64,000 bases of DNA from Mycteria americana (Eukaryota > Chordata > Aves > Ciconiiformes > Ciconiidae), in the NCBI RefSeq assembly GCF_035582795.1, contig NC_134370.1, positions 37,745,501 to 37,809,500 on the forward strand, read 5' to 3'. The notes under the pieces were generated by a model. The model was not told the DNA's origin and did no database searches. It was given only the letters and a program-made list of their open reading frames with translations. The position numbers and the translations under genes were made by a program. This document shows positions 1 to 12,598 of the stretch, piece after piece (the first letter of the stretch is position 1; every line of letters starts with the position of its first letter).

Positions 1-899
1 ATCATTATGCAGCAAGTTCTAACTTACAGAAAGACTAATACACAGTCAGCATTGGCCACTCTCAAGCACATTCATTTTATCGTGTTAATCAGAATATAAA
101 CACACAAGAGAGATATTTAATAAAGGTGCTTTTTCTTAGATTAGCATCAATTATTTCCTTAATCAGAACAACTTGATTGGCTCTAATGACAGATAATGTA
201 CACAGTGGATCTGAGTCTGAAGTTGGCTTTTTATTTGGTGAACAGGAATGCTAGTGTACCCTCATTGTTCAGCTAACTCACTGCCTTCTGCCTAGAATCT
301 GGGAAATGAGTTCTCTTTGAAATCCATTTGGTTTCTGAAAACATTATCTTGAGACATCAGCAGTGCTGCTAATTGTAACAGTGGGGAGTCTGTGGGGAGA
401 AAAATACAGAAGTTGTAGAGCTAATAAATCTTATGTTGGTACCAGGTAGATTAACAGAAGGCAGTTTCCCCTATTTTTGTTCCCTTTTTTGGTAGCAAGT
501 CCGGGGCCCATTGCAATACAACTGCCCTAATCATCCTCAGAAACAATTACTGGGCAGGCAGCTGAACCTCAGAAAACAAATTGTCCCAATTTCTTTCTCT
601 TGTAACAAAGAGCCATTAAAATCTTTTCCAGTAAAACACCTCCAAGATCAAAGGTCTTTTTAAACATACATTATGATCTATTTTTTTGGAAGAATTCATG
701 CATGAGAAATCCATGTTAATCTATATGGTTTTCTACCAGAATGACAGTTTACAGAATTGTTATAGAACATGTTTCTGTCTAAAAACGAGGAAAAATTAAT
801 TAAATACAAGTAACTTATTCGTTGCATGTAACATTTGAGGTTCTTGCTGGAGTGCTTGACTTCTCTTAAGGTTTTTATGTGTTTATGTCCATTCAATAG
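1..899. other. KIFBP intron (partial)
   Basis: AT-rich intron sequence leading to the acceptor at 899. I see no further KIFBP exon, RNA gene or transposon in it. Confidence 0.7.
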
Positions 900-1009
900 A
901 TGAAACAGAGCAAGACCAACAGGACCTTCGACAGAGAAAAGCTGAAATTGCAAGATGCTGGATTAAGTATTGCCTGAATCTCCTGCAAAGCGCTCGCAAA
1001 TTACTTGAG
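900..1009 (+). CDS. KIFBP: KIFBP penultimate coding exon
   Basis: Acceptor TTCAATAG at 892-899 and donor GTAACT from 1010. The exon starts two bases into a GAT codon and ends after a complete GAG codon (KLLE), so the following intron is phase 0. Confidence 0.93.
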
Positions 1010-2594
1010 GTAACTGAAAATCTGTTCTGTAGCTGTCATTGTTTAAAAACAAACAAAGTCTATTTTGATGTTTGTAACAGCAATCAATTCATAGTTGGTA
1101 GCAAATGAATTGCCCAATGAATAATACAATAGATGCTTGCAATGTAGCAGGTGTTTCATAGTATGCTTTGACTTTAATGCAGCACTTAGAAATAAGCACG
1201 GATAGGAGATCAGCTCTGTAGTGTCATCAGTGCACTCTCTCTGCTGCGTTTTCTTGTGGCTTGATTTGGCAGATCAGTTCTTATTTAGTTGCTAGTAAGA
1301 ACATCTTCTTAATATGCAACACTTTTTGTGTGCTGGTGTTCTCATTCATTCAAGCCTTTGTTTCATTCAGGTATTCATTTCATTCCTTTAAGCATTCATT
1401 CGAATGTTTAAAATTCAGCATTTGCTGAAATACTTTGCAGAAGCAGGGCCTTTGGGCTCTACATTTATTGTTTTGGCTATATTGTCACACAGGGTAGGAA
1501 GACTAAATTGTCTTAGTCTTACGTTTTTACAGAATCGAGACTCTAATTTACATGATATTATGTGAATATAAGGTATGATATACCAATGTGTTTTCTCTTC
1601 TGTCTTGTTGCTAACTAGTTTGTACTTCAAAGGTAACTCATAAATAAAATGATTCAGTGTAAGTCACTCTTCGTAAGCCACGTGCATTTTTAATTAGTAT
1701 GCTTTGTCATTTCAGGATAACATAGGAGAACTGGATCCAGACAGGCAATTGGAACTTAAAGCCCAAAGGAAAAAAGAGGAGGATGAAAAAGAGAAGGGCA
1801 GGAAAAAAGCTGTCCTTTTTGGGACGAGTGATATATGTGACTCTGTCTTAGCCATGGAAGAGAAAGTGAGCAGCGTATATCCTTTAGATTTTCAAGAAGC
1901 CAGAGAAATCTTCCTAGTTGGTCAGAACTATGTTCAGGAAGCAAAAGAGTTCTTTCAGGTTGATGGTTATGTTACTGACCATATTGAAATTGTTCAGGAT
2001 CACAGTGCTTTGTTTAAGGTACTTGCTTTCTTTGAAGAAGACTATGAGAGACGTTGCAAAATGCACAAGCGTAGAATAGACATGCTGGAGCCTATATACG
2101 CAGATTTGAATCCACAGTACTATCTGTTGATTAGTAGGCAGCTTCAGTTTGAACTAGCCGACACCTATTATGAGATGATGGATTTAAAGGTAGCTATTGG
2201 TAACAGGCTAGAGGAGCTAGACTCCCACACAATTAAAAAAATTAATTCTCTGGCTCAGTTAGCGATCAAATATTATGAACTCTTCTTAGATTCTTTGAGG
2301 AACCCAGATAAGGTGTTTCCTGAAGAGCTCGAGGAAGATGTTCTTCGCCCTGCAATGGTGGCTAAATTTCATATTGCACGACTATACGGTAAGCTTATTA
2401 CTTCGGATAGCAAAAAGCAACTGGAAAATATGCAGACATCATTGGAATATTACGCATTTCTGGTAGACTATTGTGAGAAGTACCCAGATGCTGTCCGTGC
2501 TGTTGAAACCGAACTAGAACTCAGTAAGGAGATGGTGGGTCTTCTTCCAACGAGAATGGAGAGGCTAAGAGCAAAACTGTGTCCGTTCATATAA
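900..2594 (+). CDS. KIFBP: KIFBP (KIF1-binding protein), last two coding exons; 5' part outside window
   Basis: Two exons, 900-1009 and 1716-2594, join in frame to give about the last 329 residues of KIFBP (human protein 621 aa). The first encodes ETEQDQQDLRQRKAEIARCW and onward. The second encodes DNIGELDPDRQLEL, then the conserved stretches AKEFFQVDGYVTDHIE, QDHSALFKVLAFFE, ERRCKMHKRRIDMLEP, DVLRPAMVAKFHIARLYGK and ELELSKEMVGLLPTRMERLR, ending at TAA 2592-2594. KIFBP is a helical, TPR-rich cytosolic protein that binds kinesin motor domains (KIF1B, KIF15, KIF18A) and limits their microtubule binding; human loss causes Goldberg-Shprintzen syndrome. The large undivided last exon matches the vertebrate gene. 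The codon at the left edge of exon 900 is split, its first base coming from an exon upstream of the window. The identity rests on long recalled similarity to human KIFBP. Confidence 0.96.
1010..1715. other. KIFBP last intron
   Basis: A 706-bp GT-AG intron. Around 1340-1400 it has a degenerate run of CATTCATT-like words. Nothing else was recognised. Confidence 0.8.
1716..2594 (+). CDS. KIFBP: KIFBP last exon, coding part
   Basis: Acceptor TTTCAG ends at 1715. The exon opens with GAT AAC ATA (DNI), continuing LLE of the previous exon without a gap. It holds 292 codons plus TAA. The ATG at 1704 is intronic and is not a start. Confidence 0.95.
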   Translation, partial: DNIGELDPDRQLELKAQRKKEEDEKEKGRKKAVLFGTSDICDSVLAMEEKVSSVYPLDFQEAREIFLVGQNYVQEAKEFFQVDGYVTDHIEIVQDHSALFKVLAFFEEDYERRCKMHKRRIDMLEPIYADLNPQYYLLISRQLQFELADTYYEMMDLKVAIGNRLEELDSHTIKKINSLAQLAIKYYELFLDSLRNPDKVFPEELEEDVLRPAMVAKFHIARLYGKLITSDSKKQLENMQTSLEYYAFLVDYCEKYPDAVRAVETELELSKEMVGLLPTRMERLRAKLCPFI

Positions 2595-3260
2595 ATACTT
2601 CCCTTGAAGGAAATGTGCACTATTAAAATGATATCTGTCAAAACCAGTGCTGTTGGTCAGCTTCCATACTGATTGATAGAACTAAGGTGTCTACAGTTCG
2701 GCAGTACACCTAGAGCCTGCGGTAGTACAACTTTGTGAGAAACTCAGAGCTCTCCAGTTCAGTAGCTCACCCACACTAATGGTATAAACTTTAAATGTAA
2801 AGTGAATGTCCAGCTAATGCTTTGTATTGTTTGTCCTGTATGTAAATATAAACCTTTTCTCCCTTAAGATTTTTTTCTTTGCCATATGGTTCAGTTTCTA
2901 AACGTAGTGCTGTATGAAAATTGTTTAAGAGAATCTGTTTCTCTAGGAAACTTTTTCTAAGAAACCTGAGGCACGTTCTTCCAACTAGAATATATTTTAT
3001 ATCTTCTAACTTTTGTCCCCAGAAAGCTTTATCTGTATGAAGGGAACTTTGTTATTTTCAATATTTATTTTGTACTTTGCTCAGTGTTTTCTTTTTTCCC
3101 CTGTTAATCAAAACCTAGTTGATAGAGGCTCAATAAATGGAGTAGCTTGGCTAAATGTTTTTTCGGAGTCCTTAGAATTCTGTTTCCTTGTGTCTTACTA
3201 AGATATGATACATGTTACAACTTTGGCCAAAATAAATAGTTGTGAAAGTGTTTCTACATG
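2595..3260 (+). other. KIFBP: KIFBP 3'UTR
   Basis: AT-rich sequence after the stop codon, carrying AATAAA hexamers at 3132-3137 and 3231-3236. Cleavage is expected roughly 10-30 bases after one of these. The short ORFs here show no coding character. Confidence 0.7.
3231..3236 (+). promoter_or_regulatory. KIFBP: KIFBP poly(A) signal (AATAAA)
   Basis: Canonical hexamer in CCAAAATAAATAGTTG, followed by GT-rich sequence (GTTGTGAAAGTGTTT). An upstream AATAAA at 3132 is the alternative. Confidence 0.6.
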
Positions 3261-4040
3261 AAGATGTGAAGAAGAACATGTGAGCAATTGAAATGCCAGA
3301 ACCAAGGGCAAGAAAGCAGCAAACTTTCTTTTGGTGGGAGGAGATACCCTGCTCTTAATACACTGTAGAGAATTCACAGGGTAGAGGTGCTGTGCTCTAG
3401 TGCTCCAAACAGTTGCGGAATACAGCTTAAAGGCCTGGGATGCCATGGAAGGCTTCTTATCTTGTGTTGGTCAGGGAGCCCAGGTGCTGTCTTAGCAGAA
3501 GCTGCAAGTAGGGACTTCTCTGAAGTTGCTGCAGATCCCAGCGCTGCCAAGGCACTATTCACAATCTGCCTGTGTGCCATCAATTGCTGACTTCTCTATT
3601 AAAGCTGTCCTGGTTGTCATTAAGGACCTGCTGACCTGGCAATGTTCCTGATCTTGCACAACCTGTTACCTTTGCCTTGTTCTAATTTAGCCACCTATTT
3701 ACTCTTTATGGAAGACCAGGCTGCGTTTCTGACCCAAAACGTACACAGAGGTTGTCTTTGTATTTCTGGTGTCTATAGAAGGATTATGAAATAGGACCGG
3801 TTTTAGATAAAATGTAGGCTGAGCACATTGTCCAACCGTATATTAAGAGATTATGGTCAGATGCCAGGGGATATGGGGAAAATGAAGTGACAAGGTGATG
3901 GGGTACGCAGTAGCGTGCCACTCTGTGCACCAGCAGTCTTATCACTGTCAAGTTCATGGGGAAGATGTTTACAGCAATAGAGGGCATTGAAGGAGAATAG
4001 TCAAAACAACTGGATTCTTCTGGAAAAGACAAGAAAACGA

Positions 4041-4053
4041 GGGGGGGGGGGGG
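4041..4053 (+). repeat. G13 homopolymer
   Basis: Thirteen consecutive G residues after GAAAACGA; length likely variable between individuals. Confidence 0.9.
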
Positions 4054-7000
4054 AAGATGTTAGCTTGCAGGGTGTGAGGGGGAAGCGTGTGCAAGCAAGA
4101 AAGCGTGTACATCTTAAATGTATGGTAAAAATCTCTAACTTGCAGAGTTCTCTGCACAAGACTTCTAACCACAAACAAATAGGCCAACAAATGGGTCCTG
4201 GAAATGAGAGGCAGCAAATCTCAAAACTAGACCAGCTACCTGCATGCATATAGAATGAGGGAGAGAGTATGTGCGTGTGTGTGTTGTTTCTGTTTTACTA
4301 AATAATTGCCTAGTCAGCCTTTAGGAGTTTCTTTTCTGCTGTCAGATCTTTAATTCAGTTTTTCCCATGGCCTGAAGGTAGCATGGCCCACAGTTTCTCA
4401 GTGAAACAGTTCTCAGCGGGCTGTATTGCGCATTATTTTTGTCTGTGATTTCAATTAAAGCTAGTGTGCACTTTTACCACAGACTCATAATTTGAAAGTT
4501 AATTTTTTTTTTCTACTAACTTTTAGCTTCATATTCAAGTAGAAGGAGGCAATACATGTTTGGGGTTGTGTTGGGGTGGGGTTTTTTTTCTATACTTCAA
4601 TATTCCACCCTTGAGGGCCTTTGAGCAAAGTTTTTAGAGCAAGGATTGGCTCATCAAACTTACTTTACTTGTAGTTTGTGGAAGGATAGACAGTGGGCTA
4701 TCCCAGCATACAAAACTGTTTTTTTCTTTTTCCTGTCATACCCTTCAAATACTGGTCTGAAGCAAGTGTTAAAACTTACCTTCAGGGTAGGCAAAGCTGA
4801 GTGAAGAGCGGGGTGATGTGTCCCTTTTAACCAGCAGTTGTGTGCAGAGGAACACCCTGAATTCACTGAAATCCTACTGAGAGCTCAGACAGGTAGGAGT
4901 GGGTCCATTGTTAAGGAGGCCTGGAAAGAAGAGGGATCAGAGCTTTTTCAACATAGCTGTGTGATTGGTGCTGTGGTTTGGAGACCTCTCTCCTCTGAAG
5001 ATATCCCAGAACACTTCAGCTTTGCAGCTCTTCTTAAAAACTGCAGTTTCATATAAATGCATACAGAGTTACAGAAACCAATGATGCCAAGTCTTCATCT
5101 CCTATAGTAAACATTCAAGACTACAACCAGCTAAGTATACTGTATTACTGGAGGCTATATTGTGCCAGATATGTGCTCAGTACAACACATTAAGTTTTTC
5201 TTTTAAGGCATGTCTTTTTAATGAAACCTTTTGAATAATTCCTGTTTGTTCAATGATTTGAGAGAATGAACTTAAGTTGTGTATTTAGTTAAGAAAAAGG
5301 AGGGGGGGAGCTTGTTGGATTAGGCAGCAAAGCTCCCTTCAGGAATGTTGAGTTTTAACTGTAAAGTATGTGTGAGGTCAGGCATTTATTTCAAAGATTA
5401 ATTAAAGAATAGGTTCCTGTGAACTCCATTTAACCTGCGTTTCTATTCCTTTTTTGTACGGCAAAAAAAATCCTATAACTGAAACGTCCTTTCTGTTGTT
5501 CTACTAGTTTTTTCTCCTTAGCTAGTATAAAGCAGCAAGGTTTACAAGAAGCCTATGTTTGTGCAGAATTCGTATCGAGTGTGAGATCTCCTGAACTCGG
5601 AGGTTATAACCTCAGCGTACTTCTTCAAATAGTGCATAATAGTCACGAGAAGTAATTTGGTTTGATTAAAAACACAGTTTTGTTTTAATTGAAATGCTCT
5701 TAATTCTCATGTCGGCTAGAGACATGGTATGTGTTATAAAACAGGTCGATAGGGAAGGTTGTGCTGTGCTTCAGTATTTCAGGAGAGAAAGAAACCAGTG
5801 CCTTGTTCTCTGTCTCTCCCTACAAACCCATCAAAGGAGGCTCTTTCTTTTTTTCCCTTGAGGGGAGCGGACTGGAGGAGACCACCAGGAGGTGACAGCT
5901 GTGTCCTTTGCTGTTCTCCCCTCCTAAGCCAGCTGAAATACCAGGGGAAGCGGGCAGAAGTGAGCCCTCGCTTCCCCTTCGCAGCAGGAAAGCAGGTCCT
6001 CCCTGTTGCAAAGAGGAGCAGCCAGTGGCGGTTGCTGCCTCGGTGTGGCAAAAGCAAAAGGTCCCGGGGCTGGCTTTGCTCTATTCACCTGCTGGAAAGC
6101 TCCTCTGTTGGGAGTTTTGGTCCTGCCCTGGCACAGGCTCGCGTGGTCCTGGCGAGGCGGGTGGTTTCCTTCTCTATCTGCAAAATGGAGATGCCTCAAT
6201 GTATTAGTGCAGCGCTTGCGCTAGGTGTGATTGCTGGTGCGCTTCCACATCCGGAAATATTGCAGGAGCCTGATTAAGCTCGACATCAGACAATGAGAAA
6301 CAAGGCTGATCTCGTTAACGTGTGGCTTTACGCATTTCAGTTTTGTTTGGTGTTTTCCTTTCACTCAGCACTGAGAGTGCAAAGATGAGCTTTACTTGTG
6401 TGTTTCTTTTAAAAGACTGAGCTAGTCAGTGTTACCTCGATGTTTTCTGTGGAACTTTTCATTACAAAATGCCCGGAAATACTCCTGCAAAGGAGGACTT
6501 AGACTGGAGGCTCACAAGGCCAGCCCTTCTATAGTCTTGAAGTTACAGAACTAAAGGCTGTTATGTTAAAATCAAGTGCGTAAATTTGTGGTGAGAAGCA
6601 TTTGCCAACTTCCTTTTCTCTTCAATTGCAACATCTTTGGCTACTTCAGAGCTCGCCACAAATGACTAATGCAGATTTTAATTTTGGGTTGAAAACTGCT
6701 GTTCTATACTTCCCAGGAACTCTGTCCAAAGTGCCTGCTAGTACTTTTTAATTTTGCAGTTTGGCTAGTGGTTTCTAGCTCTTCCTTGTCACAGGTAGGT
6801 GTACAGTCAGCAGTTTCCTGACGAGGACTATTTCCCTGGCTGCCTTTTTTCCAAAACCATTGTACGATTGTGTCTCTACAGCTGAAGATCTGGACGATGT
6901 GCCAGAGAGACTGTTGGACAGAGAGGATACTAAACACAGCGTGTTTTGCAAACCTGTTACTTGCCTTCAGAACGGAAAATGTCTGTGGTATTGAGCGTTT

Positions 7001-10000
7001 GTTTAGAGAGAAGTGACTGATAACAATGTGGTGCCTTAACGCCAAAGACCTTAATAATTCAGGTGGTGTGAGCAATGTTTTAAATGTTTAGTACTTGAGT
7101 TTTTGGCATTGGGTATGCACAAAATACTTAACGTCTTTTTACATGCTCATTGTTGCTGTAAAAGAGATTTACTAGTTGGCATCAGACAAAGATGCAAGGA
7201 TTTCACTGTTTGAGGTTTTTAATACAATTTTCTGCTAGAGCAAAGAGGAATTGGGTGAGTGATTGAGTGAAAGATTGCAATGGGCATGTGATGGAGTGAG
7301 CTGGTGTTAGTCACTGAATGCCATAAGGCAAGTACAAGCACTTGCGTCAGAGCTACTCTGAGATCCATGAGTAAAATGCATGGGGCAAAAAAAAAAGGAA
7401 TTAAGATGATTTCCTGTACGCTAACTGTCTTGGAGGTGAGCAAGAGCAAGCGGTTCCTAGGTGGTGTCTCAAACCGCTCAGAGTGGTGGCCATGAAATTC
7501 CTCCTGCTTTCCTGGAGCCCATCTCTGGGTAGCCAGTGGGTTTGGCGAACACCAGAGAAGTTTCACAGCAGCCCATGAGAGGATGCAATCAGGTGGGCCC
7601 AGAGCCTCCCTCCGCCAGAAAGCCAGGAATTTTTAAATAAGAGGTAGTGACACCCTAGAAGCGATGTCTAGTACAGACAAGGAGATGAAAATGGTGATGC
7701 TGGCAGCATGTGGTCTGCAGGCGAGGAGGGGACAATAAAGAACAACATAATGTCCTGCAGGCAAAGTTTACTCTGAACAGCAAATATTTACCGATGGTTA
7801 GTGTGCGGATACCCAGCCCTGATGTATGTCATGCGCTGCTATCCGTCCTGCCTGTCCACATCTGGAACTTTTGGCAAATAACTCTCAAATCCTTTTTCTT
7901 TTAAATTCTCCATGTGCTTTGCCTTAGTGTTTTCTTACGGCACTGAGCTGCCGGTGTTACATAGGGCTGTTGGAAAGACACACTTTGCTCTCTACACCAT
8001 AAAGGCTTAAGGTATTGCAAGTGCAAGGGTCTCGTGAGTCTTATCTTCCTGGTTGGCCTGTCCTGGCCTCCCCACTGCACTCTACTGGAAAGGTTAGATG
8101 AGACGAATCCTGCCCCAGGCTTCAGCTTTCCCTGCTGGCTGACCCCTCTCTGAGTCCTCTTTTGTGCTAGAAGAGATGAAAAAATAGAGCAATTATAGAG
8201 CCCAGCTCTTTGAAATAGGAAAAGGCAAAAAAAGAGCTTTTTTTCCTAATTAATGCAAATTGTGTTTTCTAAAGGGATGTGCTCATCTTGAAATCCCCTG
8301 TGCTGCCAAGGGCAGAGCAGCTTTGTTGGCACCATGGGCCGTTTCTGAACATGAGGGAGGGCCATTTGGACCGTGCTGCTTTATGCTGCAGCAGCATCCA
8401 CCCTGAGAGCACAGAGCAGATTGGTGGGCTGGGATGTGCCAGTCCCATGGGGGAGAGGCTCCCGTGGCAGGCCTGCTTCTCACGCCTTTCCTCGTTTTTC
8501 TCTTCTGCATGTCACATTTTAAAACAAAAGGATATTTCTACTAAAACAAACAAGCTTAAAACTAGCTAAAGAATGTCCAGCTCCTTTGGTCGATAGGAAA
8601 TAGAAAAAAAACCATTTTCTTCTACTCTAAATGTAATTTCACCTCTTTCCCCAACAACTCAGTGAAGGTCACAAAACTACAACTGTAGGTAAAGGGTTGG
8701 CTAATTGGGGCCTGAAGATCTGGTTTGCACACAGCATGGGAGCACTGGATCTGGTTCATGGGGAGATCTCCACAGGAGTGTCCGTGCTTCCCATTCCTCT
8801 TCATTTTCCTAAATTTACTGATGCCCTTTCTCCCCGCACATGGTGAGATGTTTTTATGTGGCACTGGCGTTGCTTGTGCTTAGAAACAGGTTTGCACTCA
8901 TGCAGGGAGTGGAGCTCCCAAGTGAGCTGCCTGGGGTGGATCTATGGGGGAAGAGCCCACGTTGATAAAAAGCATCTAAAAGCTGTTGAGCAGCTCGCTC
9001 GTGTGAGGTTGTCCTGAGCTGGAGAAACCATCTTACGGAAAAATAGCTGTCTAATACCCAGGTAACCAAGCTCGTACCAGCTATGTATGCAGCAATGCCA
9101 ACTGGTTTGCAATGAAAAGACACTCCTGGAGAAGCAGCGGAGGAATGGGGCACCAGGCTTTGCTTTTAAAACACGTTCGTCCCATGGTCCTTCTCTCCAT
9201 AGTTAATTCTTTGTGTTTTTAGGAGTGTTTTCCCAACGAGCAGCTGCGTGAAGGGGACTCCCTTCCCCCTCGCTCCACTGTGCAGGTCCTGCTCCCAGCG
9301 AGGACTGGGTGCTTCCACCGCAGGGCTGGTGCTGCTCTGGAATGAGGTTTTAAAGAAGGAAGGATGGCTACTGAAATTGCCTCCCTAATCAGAAACCGGA
9401 GCTCGGCTGCTGTGTCATGTCTTAACAAGTTGTTGCTTTTAAACTATAGTCCTGAATTTGCCAGCCAAAACCTCCTGCTGCACCAGGCTTCAGCGTTTGG
9501 AAGCAGAAAGCATTGCACCTCCCAGCACAATGGAAAGCTGCTTTTTTCCTCCTGAAAGACAGGCCAGTTGCTTGGTTAACATTTCTGGTAGAGGCAAGAT
9601 CACTGATGGGGAAAGGCCGTTGGCAGCTTCCTGTCAGTCGGTGGCTGCGTTCGACCTCGACACAGCTGTGGCTTTCCAGCAAAGATCTCTCCCCATGCAC
9701 TTGTTGACCTTCATCATGGGAAAAAACAAGGAGTTGCTCTTCTGTGCGATCTAGATGGCAGCGAATGTCAGATTTCTATGCGATGCATGTGAGCGTTAAT
9801 GATTTCTTGCAAGATCTGAATCTTATCTTCATGGGCCAGGTCCTGATGCTGCCCTCAGAGGCAAGAGGTGGTGGCACGAGAGGCCAAGGGATGCCATGTC
9901 TGCCCTGCTGTGCATGCCGCGATGCTCCAGGTACACGGGTGAACACAGGGGCCAGGTGCTGAGCTCAGATGTGACCCAGGTTAAGAATTCATCTTTACTC

Positions 10001-11468
10001 AGGCCTGGATTTAGAAATCCCCCCAGGTCAATGCAAACCTCCCTTCCTGGGTTGCCAGCTCTTTGCTATTTTGAGGCAGGGCATGTTTTTGCTTTTCAGT
10101 CCCCAAAGGTTGGTTGGTCAAACATGAGCTGGTGGCAGAAAGCATCCTTAAATTTAGCTGGGCTGCCTGCCTGGGGGGAGCTCACTGCTGGGTGGGTTGG
10201 GGTGATTTTGGGGTGTTTAAAAGGGCAGCTTGTGGGTTATCTCTGAGACAGATCAATGTGCTCAGGGCCTGTTGGATGTCCAGGTCCAACAGATCTTGTT
10301 CCTCCTTGGCATTGACTGTTGGGGAAGAAACCTGTTCTGCCTTTCCAAAGGACAAGATAGGCAAAAAAATTGCTCCTCATGTTCAACTCTCCCCTTCCCC
10401 TTTGTTCGCTGTCTGACCTCTGTTTTTTCTCAACTGTTGCCATCATTCTCCCTTTACCCCCTTTTCCAGCTCTGCTCATAACAGATGTAGCCTTTTCTCT
10501 ACTGGATGCTCTCCAGAGCAGTGACCTGTACAAAATATGTATTTCTACTTTCCCAGTGGAGCAAATAAAGAGCTGAGCATCGCAGGCAGGGCCCAGCGCT
10601 TCGGGATCCCTGGCTGTTCCTGCCGGCTTTGCTACTCCACTGGGGAGGAGCATTCAAGAGGCGCAGGTGTCAGCCTGGATGCCCCCCAATGCCAGGACCA
10701 AGCTCCCACTGGCCAGGCCAGGGGAAAACCTGACCCCTGAGAGCAGAGTGACCCCACAGCAGTTAGGGTTTATCTGATTTCTGAGCAATTATGAATGAGA
10801 AACTTCCTTATCAGGACCTCCTGTCTGGACGGATATCGCCTCGCCTGGGTGCCTCACTGATAAGTGCTGGGACCGTGGGTGCCCGTGCACCAGTGGGAGC
10901 CCATCTGCTGGCTGGCTGCTCATTGGAAATACAGGGTGGAAAGCAAACCTGTGCTGCCAAGCGAGGAAAAGCAGCAGAGAGAGATGCTCGATGCAGCTAC
11001 GTCTCTGGACTGCTCCTCCAGACCAAGCTGCGCCAGCAGCATTTATCTGGGCTAGAGCAGGGCAGGGGTTGGTGTCCACCAAAGAATTGGCTGAAACACC
11101 CCCATGATGCCCTTCTGGGTTACTGAAATGGGCCCACTGGGAATTTTTTTTGCCCTACATCCCCTGCCCTCGAACGCAGGATGGATGTCCTTGTACCAGG
11201 CACTTCTGTGGTGTGGTCCCCATTTAGCGATGCTACTAAATTGCTCGTTACTCCTGATGCCCATTGAGAGATAAAACAAGCCCCAAGAGTTAGGAGCAGT
11301 TCATCATTAGATTTTGAAGTGTTCATTATAGCTTAGGGTCTATTCCCAGATATTTCAGGCACATAACAAAGAGTCCGAGGTGTCTGGTTGAGGGGCTGGG
11401 CGCACAGTGCTGAGGCAGTCCCCTCCCTCTGCCTGCCCCCCCACTCCCCAAATTAATGCCTTAGAAAA

Positions 11469-11495
11469 ATGCAAAGCTCTTAATCTGCTTTGCAT
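11469..11495 (+). repeat. 9-bp perfect inverted repeat ATGCAAAGC/GCTTTGCAT
   Basis: ATGCAAAGC at 11469-11477 and GCTTTGCAT at 11487-11495 with a 9-base spacer. Each arm contains an octamer-like ATGCAAA core of the POU-factor type. Confidence 0.85.
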
Positions 11496-12558
11496 GAGAT
11501 TTGAAAATAATGGCAGCGCTTCAGTGCGGTAGTTGTAAGAAATGCTCCACGAGAGCGAGTGATGGGTGGGAAACGTTTATGCAAAAACATAGGTGACCAC
11601 GAATGGCAGCATGTCCATTGTGCTGGTATGATGTTTGAAATCCTCTCTCTGGCCTCAAGGCAAGAGCTGCATTCTCAAATATCTGCTCCTCATTTATTTA
11701 CTTCTTTTCATAGGCTTATTCTTTTGGGACCTTTAGTCTTCTAATATATATACACAGGATCTATGCAAGGTGAATATTATCCTATGAATCTTCCTTGAAG
11801 TTTATGGCAGGTAGATTTGAGGTAGCTGACCTAGGTACAGTGACTATCCTCTCTTCTGTGGATTTAAACTATTAGACTTAAAAACCCTCTCTCTCTTAAA
11901 CTCTGATAGTCATGCAATGGCACATTTCAAGGTTAACATTCCCATGTAGTACAGCTTGCGTGCTGTTTTCCATTTAGAAAAAGAAAAAGTGTGGTAACTT
12001 TCTGCAGCTTGTGGCCTCTGTCTCAAGATGAGATTTTTTAATGTGTGCTGATTATTTGCATTTTATGCACTGAGTGGCTTATAGAGAGGTAAATAATTGT
12101 GCAGCGTTTCTTGGGCATCCCATGACACTCCACAAAGGGCATGCTTTCCTGTTAAGACTTGTACATCCCAGATCGCCTCTGCTTCAGATCCAGGTCTCCA
12201 GTATCGCTTCCATGTTCGCTGGAAGGTGGAAAGCTCTTTGCTTGCCAAGCGCAGCGGGGTGCGGGCACTGGCGGGGCGCAGCAGGACAGGAGGAGATGGG
12301 CACAGGCTGAAGCTCCCCGTGGGTTTCTGGCCCCCATTACGCAGGTGTACGTGAGACGGGAGAGTGGAAAATTTGCTTCTGTCTTCCCATGATTACCAAT
12401 TGTAAAGCAATCTCATTTCCTGAGGCGTGCTGCTGACACACAAGAAAATAACAAAACCATGTGGCAAAACTGCCAGCGCTACAAGTTCCCCCATCGGCTG
12501 ATGGTACGAGACAGATAACTCGGCTCTGTGAGATGCCCCTCCAGATATGGGGGTTTTG

Positions 12559-12598
12559 CAGCTCCCACCTACCCCAGCCAGCTCCCACCTACCCCCAC
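12559..12598 (+). repeat. 20-bp tandem duplication (CAGCTCCCACCTACCCC core)
   Basis: The word CAGCTCCCACCTACCCC begins at 12559 and again at 12579, giving two head-to-tail copies in pyrimidine-rich sequence. Confidence 0.8.

Noticed and set aside
5759-6277. 172-codon open frame in the KIFBP-SRGN interval
   Set aside because: No recognisable domain, no splice context, low-complexity codon pattern; overlapping open frames on both strands show it is a GC-rich region with few stops.
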